The notes under the pieces were generated by a model that made no database searches, was not told the origin of the DNA, and was given only the letters and a program-made list of their open reading frames with translations. The position numbers and the translations under genes were made by a program. From Candidatus Woesearchaeota archaeon (lineage in GTDB: Archaea > Nanoarchaeota > Nanoarchaeia > Woesearchaeales > GW2011-AR4), in NCBI GenBank assembly GCA_023259315.1, contig JAHFQL010000052.1, positions 1-5,778 on the forward strand: a DNA stretch of 5,778 nt. The letters run 5' to 3'. This document shows positions 1 through 5,249 of the stretch, one piece after another (position 1 is the stretch's first letter; each line of letters starts with the position of its first letter).

Positions 1-52
1 AAACTAACAATTATCATGTAGTACAAGATTGCTGTTATTCAATACCGTGTAC

Positions 53-79
53 GTGCCATCGAAGATGGTACAATTTTTT
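53..79 (+). terminator. Intrinsic-terminator-like hairpin with T-tract
   Basis: The arms GTGCCATC (53-60) and GATGGTAC (64-71) pair over eight positions, one of them a G-U wobble, around a three-base GAA loop. Two bases later comes a run of six T (74-79). This would end a + strand transcript entering from the left, before rpsJ. Archaeal RNA polymerase stops mainly at U-tracts, so the hairpin may be secondary. The upstream gene itself is not visible. Confidence 0.5.
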
Positions 80-83
80 GATA

Positions 84-106
84 AAACTTTTTTCGAAAAA
101 AAGTTT
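84..106. repeat. AT-rich inverted repeat upstream of rpsJ
   Basis: AAACTTTTTT and AAAAAAAGTTT face each other around a central CG, giving a near-perfect palindrome with one bulged A. A further short inverted pair, GTTTCG (103-108) and CGAAAC (120-125), overlaps its right end and reaches to within five bases of the rpsJ start. In RNA these would give two mutually exclusive stems in the 5' leader of rpsJ. The role could be a terminator, a leader structure or a protein-binding site; none can be chosen from this sequence alone. Confidence 0.45.
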
Positions 107-130
107 CGTAGTAAAGGGGCGAAACCGTTT

Positions 131-439
131 ATGCAAAAAGCAAGAATAAAACTGGCAAGCATTGACATCAACAAAGTCAATGAAGTATGCAGCTACATCA
201 AAGACATAGCTGACAAAACCGGTGTTGATATGCGAGGGCCAATTCCTTTGCCAACAAAAAGACTGAAAGTTACGACAAGAAAAAGTCCGGATGGTGAGGG
301 AACAGCAACTTGGGAAAGATACGAGATGAGAGTGCACAAAAGGTTGATTGACTTGGGATTAGATGAAAGGGCTTTGAGACTGGTGATGAGAGTTCCTATT
401 CCTGAAGGATTGAATATTGAAATAGAGATGATGGAATGA
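131..439 (+). CDS. rps10: 30S ribosomal protein S10 (uS10), archaeal type
   Basis: This encodes a 102-residue protein of the small ribosomal subunit head; archaeal S10 proteins are typically about this length. The start MQKARIKL is the usual archaeal N terminus. Family landmarks follow: [17 protein letters not shown] (residues 17-33), [10 protein letters not shown] (36-45), [27 protein letters not shown] (49-75), and a basic and acidic tail ending IEIEMME. The frame stays open upstream to a TTG at 29, adding 34 residues, but that stretch reads through two inverted repeats, is unlike S10, and is not counted. No strong Shine-Dalgarno is seen; a weak AAGGGG lies 12 bases before the ATG. In archaea this gene often follows the EF-1A gene, but none is visible here. 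It converges with the regulator gene at 481-1137. Identification is firm. Confidence 0.96.
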   Translation: MQKARIKLASIDINKVNEVCSYIKDIADKTGVDMRGPIPLPTKRLKVTTRKSPDGEGTATWERYEMRVHKRLIDLGLDERALRLVMRVPIPEGLNIEIEMME

Positions 440-445
440 TTTTTT
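440..445 (+). terminator. U-tract terminator after rps10
   Basis: Six T follow the rps10 TGA stop directly. Archaeal RNA polymerase can terminate at such tracts without a hairpin, and the next gene is on the opposite strand, so transcription must stop near here. Confidence 0.4.
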
Positions 446-466
446 AAAAGCTGCAATTACTGCAAC
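446..466 (-). terminator. Hairpin terminator for the ACT regulator gene
   Basis: Read on the - strand, GTTGCA (466-461) and TGCAGC (455-450) form a six-pair stem, including one G-U, around a five-base loop, followed at once by TTTT (449-446). It lies 15 bases past the stop of the - strand gene. The same bases also form a direct repeat, CTGCAATTACTGCAA on the + strand. Confidence 0.45.
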
Positions 467-480
467 AAACAATCTATTTG

Positions 481-1137
481 CTATCCCAAATCCTGCAATC
501 CATCAATTATATTCAATGCTTTCAGCAAATCATCTTTCTTAACTATTACTAACAATTCAGGAGCACAGCTCATAATCTCAACAATATTAATTCTTTCTGA
601 ATTCAGGCTTGATGCTACTAAAGCCACAATTCCTTTAATGTCCTGCGCTTCTTCTGTAAATTGCAAATTAATTTCAACTAATTTTTTATCAATAGATATC
701 ACATCATTCTTATTAAAAATATTGTAGAACTTATCCATGTTTTTATCATCAATAATTATTGCAATACTCTGCTCTGCCTGTATTACTCTTATTATCTCAC
801 CTTTTTCTATATCCACAATAGAATTCAATTTGCTTATTGACTCAACACTTCTTTTGTTTTTGCTAACTCTTAAATCAACTATATCGCTTCTTGTCTTTAC
901 TGCAATCTTCAGGAATATTTTTCTTAAGTTTTTGTCGCTTTCATCTTTTTCAGTTTTTTTGTATCTCCTTACTGCGCTTATGACGGCATCCATATTATTG
1001 TCCTTCAAATCAAGCTTTTCTATTAAATGCCTCGACAAAGCCCTTAAACTTATTATGTTATTGAAAAGGCATCTCCTTATTACAAAATCGCTGTCTAAGT
1101 ATTTTTTTACTCTGTCCGTTATATTATTTTGTGTCAT
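481..1137 (-). CDS. Predicted HTH/ACT-domain regulator of amino acid metabolism, divergent from the trp operon
   Basis: This is a 218-residue protein. Residues 8-60 are helical and basic, with the feel of a winged helix-turn-helix (NIISLRALSRHLIEK at 27-41, then AVISAVRRYKK at 51-61). Residues 75-140 and about 150-215 each look like an ACT-type beta-alpha-beta unit. The second is the clearer: KLVEINLQFTEEAQDIKG, then ALVASSLNSERINIVEI, then LLVIVKKDDLLKAL, resembling the paired ACT domains of aspartokinases. This layout fits archaeal 'predicted regulator of amino acid metabolism, contains ACT domain' proteins (COG2150, from memory). The start at 1137 is preferred over the ATG at 1188 because a TATA box lies exactly 30 bp before it, implying a leaderless mRNA, and because the extra 17 codons would read through that promoter. 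Its position opposite trpE suggests tryptophan sensing; the ligand is inferred. No Trp residues occur in the 218-residue form. Confidence 0.72.
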   Translation of the reverse strand: MTQNNITDRVKKYLDSDFVIRRCLFNNIISLRALSRHLIEKLDLKDNNMDAVISAVRRYKKTEKDESDKNLRKIFLKIAVKTRSDIVDLRVSKNKRSVESISKLNSIVDIEKGEIIRVIQAEQSIAIIIDDKNMDKFYNIFNKNDVISIDKKLVEINLQFTEEAQDIKGIVALVASSLNSERINIVEIMSCAPELLVIVKKDDLLKALNIIDGLQDLG

Positions 1138-1138
1138 A

Positions 1139-1158
1139 AAAGACCTATATGGGTCTTT
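1139..1158. promoter_or_regulatory. 20-bp near-palindrome, candidate operator
   Basis: AAAGACCtATATgGGTCTTT is symmetric at nine of ten base pairs. Relative to the regulator's ATG (A = +1) it covers -2 to -21, exactly filling the gap between the TATA box (-23 to -30) and the inferred transcription start. A dimeric regulator bound here would block RNA polymerase, so autoregulation by the divergent ACT protein is the simplest reading. Binding is inferred, not shown. Confidence 0.55.
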
Positions 1159-1159
1159 A

Positions 1160-1167
1160 TTTATAAA
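1160..1167 (-). promoter_or_regulatory. TATA box of the ACT regulator gene
   Basis: TTTATAAA on the - strand, inside the palindrome ATTTATAAAT (1159-1168), is a near-ideal archaeal TATA box. It lies at -30 to -23 from the ATG at 1137, so transcription should begin at or next to the start codon. Confidence 0.7.
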
Positions 1168-1177
1168 TTTATTGATT

Positions 1178-1188
1178 TTGTGCCACAA
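1178..1188. promoter_or_regulatory. Short inverted repeat beside the trp TATA box
   Basis: TTGTG-C-CACAA is a perfect five-base inverted repeat around one base. It lies two bases upstream of the trp TATA box, where the TFB recognition element would be. A protein bound here would compete with TFB/TBP. It does not share its half-site with the GACC/GGTC palindrome, so it may be a second operator or chance. Confidence 0.25.
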
Positions 1189-1190
1189 TC

Positions 1191-1198
1191 TTTAAGTA
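1191..1198 (+). promoter_or_regulatory. TATA box of the trp operon
   Basis: TTTAAGTA is a good archaeal TATA sequence. It begins exactly 30 bp before the ATG at 1221, the same geometry as the divergent promoter. The predicted start site is therefore about 1221, leaving roughly 92 nt of leader before trpE. A TATA-like GTTTAATT near 1267-1274 is a weaker alternative that would start transcription near 1297. Confidence 0.6.
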
Positions 1199-1220
1199 TC
1201 TTTGTTTGTTTCGATTGTTT

Positions 1221-1292
1221 ATGGAAAATAATTTACCTGATAAACATGTAGACTTTCTTTTTGATAGTTTAATTTCTGTATCTTGGAACTAA
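1221..1292 (+). CDS. Possible 23-residue trp leader peptide
   Basis: The ORF begins MENNLPDKHVDF and ends LISVSWN followed by TAA. Its ATG lies where transcription should begin from the trp TATA box, so it would be translated as a leaderless mRNA. Codon 22 is TGG (1284-1286), the only Trp codon in frame anywhere in the visible trp transcript. The stop lies 20 bases before the trpE ATG. No strong RNA hairpin is seen in the leader; the best is TAGTT (1265-1269) with AACTA (1287-1291), which is weak. A bacterial-style terminator/antiterminator is therefore not supported. The ORF could regulate trpE by reinitiation or ribosome stalling, or could be a chance ORF. It has no recognised relatives. 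Confidence 0.4.
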   Translation: MENNLPDKHVDFLFDSLISVSWN

Positions 1293-1312
1293 GTGTTGTT
1301 TTATTGTGTAAA

Positions 1313-2914
1313 ATGACAGACGATCAGCTATACAAAAATTTTGAGATAGGAAGCGTAGTTCCGATAGTGGAAACACTTCCTTTTGCAATAAATTCGGTTG
1401 AATATTTTGCTAAATTATCAGATTATGGGAGAAAAAGTAATTCACTTCTTTTTGAATCAGCACCTATAGCTCCAAAATATGGGGAAAGAAGCCTTGGAAC
1501 TGTTGACCCCTGTCTAAAAATAATAGGTAAGAATGAATCTTTTCAAATTCGTGCATTAAATAAAACCGGCATACGATTTATTGATTTTCTTAAAGGAGAT
1601 TTTGATTTTTGCGATGAGGTAGAATACAGAAAAGATATGATTTTAGGAAAATTAAAGCCCAAAAGAAAAAATGTAAGCGAGGATGAAAGGCTCAAATTAA
1701 AGAATCATACAGATATCTTAAGAAAGATTGTGTTTAAATTCAAAACCTCCGCAAAGCCATTTATTCCTTATTGCGGCCTTTTCGGCTCTATATCCTATGA
1801 TTTTATAGATCAGTTTGAGGATTTGCCTAAAAATAAATCAGACTTATTGGAAGATCCGGATTATTTATTGTATTTTGCAGACAATCTTTTTATGGTTGAC
1901 CATAAAGAGCAGAAAACTCATTTTGTTGCAAATGCTTTGGTTACTGATGATTATGAAACTACTTATGATGATTGCATCTCAAAGATTAATAATTATAAGG
2001 ATTTAGTTAATAAAAAAATTGAGTATAATACTGGAATAGATAAGACTCTAAATAGATACAATACTAAATTTGAAAATGATACGAGCAGAGAAGAATTTAT
2101 TGAACAGATAAACAAGATAAAAAAACATATTCTTGCTGGTGATATATATCAAGCTGTAATCTCAAGAACAATTAGTACTAGATTTAATGGAAATAATTTT
2201 GATATTTACACAAAACTAAGAGAAGTTAATCCCAGCCCTTACATGTTTTATATTAATAACGGAGATGGGGTTTTACTGGGATCTTCTCCTGAAATGAATT
2301 TAAGAGTTCAAGGCGACAGAGAAAAAATTGTTGAGGTAAGGCCGATTGCAGGAACAAAGCCAAGAGGAATAATAAATAACAAAATAGATTCTGATATGGA
2401 TTTAAGATATGAGACAGAATTAAAAACTGATGCAAAAGAAATTGCAGAGCATACGATGCTTGTTGACTTAGCAAGAAATGATATTGCAAGGATCTCAAAG
2501 CCAGGAACAAGAAATGTAGAAGAACCTTTTGCAGTTGAGAAATATTCTCATGTACAACACCTTGTTTCAAATGTTAGAGGAATTCTAAAAAATGACTTGG
2601 ATTCTTTGCATGCCTATCTTGCAACAATGAATATGGGAACTTTAACCGGTGCTCCGAAAGTTGAGGCAATGAAACTGATTAGATTGTATGAAAAGACAAA
2701 AAGGGGATTTTATGGCGGAGCTGTTGGGTATTTAACACCAAGCGGTGATATGGACAGTGCAATATTAATACGCTCAATAAGAATTAAGGATAGCAAAGCT
2801 TATATTAGGGTTGGAGCTGGAATTGTTTATGACAGCAATCCTGAATCTGAGTTTATTGAAACGGAACAAAAAGCTAAAGCCTGTTTGAAAGCCATTGAAT
2901 CCGCAGGTGCTTGA
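1313..2914 (+). CDS. trpE: Anthranilate synthase component I (TrpE), enteric-like
   Basis: This 533-residue enzyme converts chorismate and ammonia to anthranilate, the first step of tryptophan synthesis, working with TrpG. The N-terminal LLFES (45-49) and NPSPYMFY (306-313) correspond to the tryptophan feedback site, which seems intact. The catalytic domain has RPIAGTKPRG (343-352), KEIAEHTMLVDLARND (375-390), SKPGTR (395-400), MNMGTLTGAPKVEAM (439-453), RGFYGGAVGY (464-473) and VGAGIVYDSNPESEFIETEQKA (500-521). MNMGTLTGAPK and FEDLP (168-172) match E. coli TrpE as I recall it, whereas many other TrpE proteins have an FPAGT version. PabB is unlikely given the tryptophan site and the operon. 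The ATG at 1313 is chosen over a TTG at 1283 because family similarity begins there. No Shine-Dalgarno precedes it. Confidence 0.95.
   Translation: MTDDQLYKNFEIGSVVPIVETLPFAINSVEYFAKLSDYGRKSNSLLFESAPIAPKYGERSLGTVDPCLKIIGKNESFQIRALNKTGIRFIDFLKGDFDFCDEVEYRKDMILGKLKPKRKNVSEDERLKLKNHTDILRKIVFKFKTSAKPFIPYCGLFGSISYDFIDQFEDLPKNKSDLLEDPDYLLYFADNLFMVDHKEQKTHFVANALVTDDYETTYDDCISKINNYKDLVNKKIEYNTGIDKTLNRYNTKFENDTSREEFIEQINKIKKHILAGDIYQAVISRTISTRFNGNNFDIYTKLREVNPSPYMFYINNGDGVLLGSSPEMNLRVQGDREKIVEVRPIAGTKPRGIINNKIDSDMDLRYETELKTDAKEIAEHTMLVDLARNDIARISKPGTRNVEEPFAVEKYSHVQHLVSNVRGILKNDLDSLHAYLATMNMGTLTGAPKVEAMKLIRLYEKTKRGFYGGAVGYLTPSGDMDSAILIRSIRIKDSKAYIRVGAGIVYDSNPESEFIETEQKAKACLKAIESAGA
2905..2909 (+). promoter_or_regulatory. 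Ribosome binding site of trpG
   Basis: AGGTG, complementary to the archaeal 16S rRNA 3' end, lies inside the end of trpE, six bases before the ATG at 2916. It supports that start over an upstream in-frame TTG at 2895. Confidence 0.5.
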
Positions 2915-2915
2915 A

Positions 2916-3491
2916 ATGAACATTCTAATGATTGATAATTTTGATTCATTTACATTTAATCTAGTAGATGAATTTGAGAAAAGAAACTGCAAGGTTTTTG
3001 TTTATAGGAATAACATTAATTTTGAGGATTTTAAAAATAAAGTTGACGAAATAAATCCAAAATTAATAGTAATATCTCCCGGACCTTCAACTCCAAAAGA
3101 TGCAGGCATTTCTATTGATGTGGTAAAAAATTATTCTGGGAAGATTCCTATTTTTGGCGTTTGCCTCGGGCATCAGGCAATAATTGAGGCATTTGGAGGG
3201 ATTGTTGACAATGCTCCTGAAGTATTTCACGGCAAGCCATCTAAAATAATTCATGATAATAAAAAAATCTACAGGAATCTTAATAACCCAATGCAGGTTG
3301 CAAGGTATCATTCCTTGGCTGGATTAAAAATTCCTTCTAATCTTGAAGTAACTTCAAAAACAAATAGTGGAATTGTTATGGGAGTTAGGCACAAGGAATT
3401 TTTTGTTGAAGGAGTGCAATTTCATCCTGAAAGCATTCTTACGCCTGATGGTGGTTTAATGATTGAAAATTTATTGGAGGAATTAAAATGA
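2916..3491 (+). CDS. trpG: Anthranilate synthase component II, glutamine amidotransferase (TrpG)
   Basis: This 191-residue class I glutamine amidotransferase hydrolyses glutamine and channels ammonia to TrpE. It shows NFDSFTFNL (8-16), the oxyanion-side ISPGPSTPKDAG (53-64), the nucleophile elbow GVCLGHQAI with Cys83, ARYHSL (129-134), and GVQFHPES (166-173) with the catalytic His170 and Glu172. The whole triad is present. HGKPSKIIHD (105-114), ARYHSL and HPESILT closely follow the TrpG part of E. coli TrpD as I recall it, so it pairs with the enteric-like TrpE. A PabA role is possible in principle, because some TrpG proteins serve both. The ATG lies one base after the trpE stop, and the gene overlaps trpD by four bases (ATGA), so translation is probably coupled at both ends. 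Confidence 0.95.
   Translation: MNILMIDNFDSFTFNLVDEFEKRNCKVFVYRNNINFEDFKNKVDEINPKLIVISPGPSTPKDAGISIDVVKNYSGKIPIFGVCLGHQAIIEAFGGIVDNAPEVFHGKPSKIIHDNKKIYRNLNNPMQVARYHSLAGLKIPSNLEVTSKTNSGIVMGVRHKEFFVEGVQFHPESILTPDGGLMIENLLEELK
3476..3480 (+). promoter_or_regulatory. Strong ribosome binding site of trpD
   Basis: GGAGG lies seven bases before the trpD ATG, within the last codons of trpG. It is the strongest Shine-Dalgarno site in the window and fixes the trpD start at the ATGA overlap. Confidence 0.7.
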
Positions 3492-4513
3492 TTCAGGAAG
3501 CAATATCCAAGCTGGTTTTGAAGCAAAACCTTACATTAGAGGAAGCAGAGAATGTAATGAATCACATAATGGAAGGCAAAGCCACAAACGCACAGATAGC
3601 CGCATTTCTAGTTAGTTTGCGGCTTAAAGGAGAAACAATTGATGAAATTACTGCATGCGCAAAGATAATGAGGCGCAAATCTACTATAATTCATCCTAAA
3701 GTTAAATATTTAGTTGACACATGCGGAACCGGAGGAGATAATTCAAGCACTTTTAACATATCAACAGCAGCTGCTTTTGTTGCAGCAGGAACGGGAGTTG
3801 CTGTTGCAAAGCATGGGAATAAATCAGTCAGCTCAAAATGCGGAAGCGCTGATGTTCTTTCTGCTCTTGGAGTTAATATTGAGTTGCTGCCAGAGCAAGT
3901 TGAGAAATGTATTGAAGAAGTTGGAATGGGATTTATGTTTGCTCCAATGTTTCATCCTGCAATGAAGCATGCACTTGCTGCTAGGAAAGAAATTGGAATA
4001 AGAACTGTGTTTAACATGCTTGGACCCTTAACAAACCCTGCAAATGCAAAATCGCAATTGATTGGAGTGTTTAATTCAGATCTTTTAAATATTTTTGCTG
4101 AGGTTTTGAGGAATCTTTATGTGAATCACGCATTAATTGTTCATGGCAATGGGTTGGATGAAATAACTGTTTGTGGAACAACTAAAGTTTGTGAATTAAA
4201 AAATAGTTCAATTAGAAATTATGAAATAAATCCTTCTGATTTTGGATTTAAAATTGGTTCGATGGAAGAATTAAAAGGAGATTCTGCTGAGCAGAATGCT
4301 AAAATTATATTAGAGATTTTAAATGGGGCTAAAGGCCCAAAAACGGATATTGTTTTGCTTAATTCTGCTGCAGCTTTGCTGACAACCGGAATTATAAATG
4401 ATTTTAAGGAGGGGATAGAGCTCGCAAAGCAGTCGATTGATTCAGGAAATGCCATCAAAGTACTTGAAAATTTAATTAAATTTACCAACCAAAATGCTAA
4501 GCAAGATAATTGA
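3488..4513 (+). CDS. trpD: Anthranilate phosphoribosyltransferase (TrpD)
   Basis: This 341-residue enzyme transfers the phosphoribosyl group of PRPP to anthranilate. The helical N-terminal domain (1-70, with the NAQIAAFLVSLRLKGET stretch at 34-50) precedes the glycine-rich PRPP site DTCGTGGD (77-84), then FNIST (89-93), KHGNKSVSSKCGSADVLSALG (108-128), FHPAMKHALAARKEIGIRTVFNMLGPLTNP (155-184) and HGNGLDEI, where the metal- and substrate-binding acidic pair sits. The family usually has SSKSGSAD; here a Cys replaces that Ser, probably harmless. Length is normal for the family. Standing separate from trpG, it is unlike the fused TrpGD of E. coli. Its last 20 bases overlap trpC in another frame. 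Confidence 0.95.
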   Translation: MIQEAISKLVLKQNLTLEEAENVMNHIMEGKATNAQIAAFLVSLRLKGETIDEITACAKIMRRKSTIIHPKVKYLVDTCGTGGDNSSTFNISTAAAFVAAGTGVAVAKHGNKSVSSKCGSADVLSALGVNIELLPEQVEKCIEEVGMGFMFAPMFHPAMKHALAARKEIGIRTVFNMLGPLTNPANAKSQLIGVFNSDLLNIFAEVLRNLYVNHALIVHGNGLDEITVCGTTKVCELKNSSIRNYEINPSDFGFKIGSMEELKGDSAEQNAKIILEILNGAKGPKTDIVLLNSAAALLTTGIINDFKEGIELAKQSIDSGNAIKVLENLIKFTNQNAKQDN

Positions 4514-5249
4514 AAATAAAAGGAAAGAAGTTGAATTGGCAAAGAAATCGATGCCTTTAGATAGATTTAGAAATAAACTTAGTAATTCTACAAGAAATTT
4601 TAAAGATGCTTTATCAAAAGATAAATTAAACCTTATTGCTGAGTTCAAAAGGAATTCACCTTCTAAAAACATTCATGAAAAACAATTTGATATTAAAAAA
4701 ATTATCGGTATTTATAACCGATATGCTGATGCTGTTTCTGTTTTGACCGACAGCAGATTCTTTTTAGGCAGCCTTGGTGATATGAAAGAAGTAAGCAATT
4801 TAACGCATCTTCCTATATTAAGGAAAGATTTCATAATCGATGAATACCAGATTTACGAATCCAGGTTGTATAGTGCAGATGCTATTTTGCTGATATCTTC
4901 CATTCTTTCAGAAGAGCATATTGACAGTTTTATTGAGATTGCTAATCAATATAACATGAATTGTTTAGTTGAAATACATACAGAAAACGAGTTGAATAAC
5001 ATTCTTAGGACAAAAGCACAGATAATAGGGCTAAACAACAGGAATCTTGATACTTTGGAGATAGATTTGAATACAACACTAAGAATTGCAGATAAAATTC
5101 CATCAAATAAGATAATAGTTAGTGAAAGCGGGATTAAGGATAAAGATTATGTCAATAAAATAAGAAATAAAGTAAATGCAATGCTGATTGGCTCACAATT
5201 GATGAATTCTAATAATGTTGAAAATGAAATAATTGATTTAATCAAATGA
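4494..5249 (+). CDS. trpC: Indole-3-glycerol phosphate synthase (TrpC)
   Basis: This 251-residue TIM-barrel enzyme closes the indole ring, turning CdRP into indole-3-glycerol phosphate with loss of CO2. The residues expected from the Sulfolobus enzyme are all visible: Glu50 and Lys52 in IAEFKRNSPSK, Lys111 in ILRKDFIIDEYQIYESR, Glu160 in LVEIH, Asn181 in GLNNRNL, and Glu211-Ser212 in VSESGI. SVLTDSRFF (82-90) and ADAILLI (128-134) are also typical. After SPSK the usual glycine is Asn. The ATG at 4494 gives the normal N terminus (MLSKIIENKRKEVELAKK) and overlaps trpD by 20 bases. No Shine-Dalgarno is seen, so initiation probably depends on ribosomes translating trpD. It is not fused to TrpF, unlike the E. 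coli protein. Confidence 0.95.
   Translation: MLSKIIENKRKEVELAKKSMPLDRFRNKLSNSTRNFKDALSKDKLNLIAEFKRNSPSKNIHEKQFDIKKIIGIYNRYADAVSVLTDSRFFLGSLGDMKEVSNLTHLPILRKDFIIDEYQIYESRLYSADAILLISSILSEEHIDSFIEIANQYNMNCLVEIHTENELNNILRTKAQIIGLNNRNLDTLEIDLNTTLRIADKIPSNKIIVSESGIKDKDYVNKIRNKVNAMLIGSQLMNSNNVENEIIDLIK

Noticed and set aside
1..21. Possible tail of an upstream + strand gene (ends KLTIIM-stop), or start of a - strand gene at position 16
   Set aside because: Too short to recognise; it does not look like the EF-1A C terminus that often precedes S10, and no TATA box fits the - strand start.
29..130. 34-residue N-terminal extension of S10 from a TTG start
   Set aside because: It reads through two inverted repeats, has no similarity to S10, and leaves a normal 102-residue protein when removed.
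1138..1188. 17-residue N-terminal extension of the ACT regulator (start at 1188, MWHKINKF)
   Set aside because: It would be encoded by the gene's own TATA box and palindrome, and no suitable promoter lies upstream for that start.
737..1195. Open frame on the + strand with a hydrophobic product, antisense to the regulator
   Set aside because: Its hydrophobicity is the expected complement of the Lys/Asp/Asn-rich codons of the real gene; there is no ribosome site and no family resemblance.
1283..1312. TTG start for trpE adding ten residues
   Set aside because: The added residues overlap the end of the leader ORF and do not resemble TrpE; the ATG at 1313 fits the family.
1221..1312. Bacterial-style attenuator in the trp leader
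   Set aside because: Only a weak five-pair stem is seen, with no G/C-rich terminator stem followed by a T-run and no tandem Trp codons.
2551..2556. TGTACA, matching the Methanothermobacter TRP box
   Set aside because: It is a single copy deep inside trpE, encoding His-Val-Gln of the conserved VQHLVS region; none occurs in the divergent promoter.
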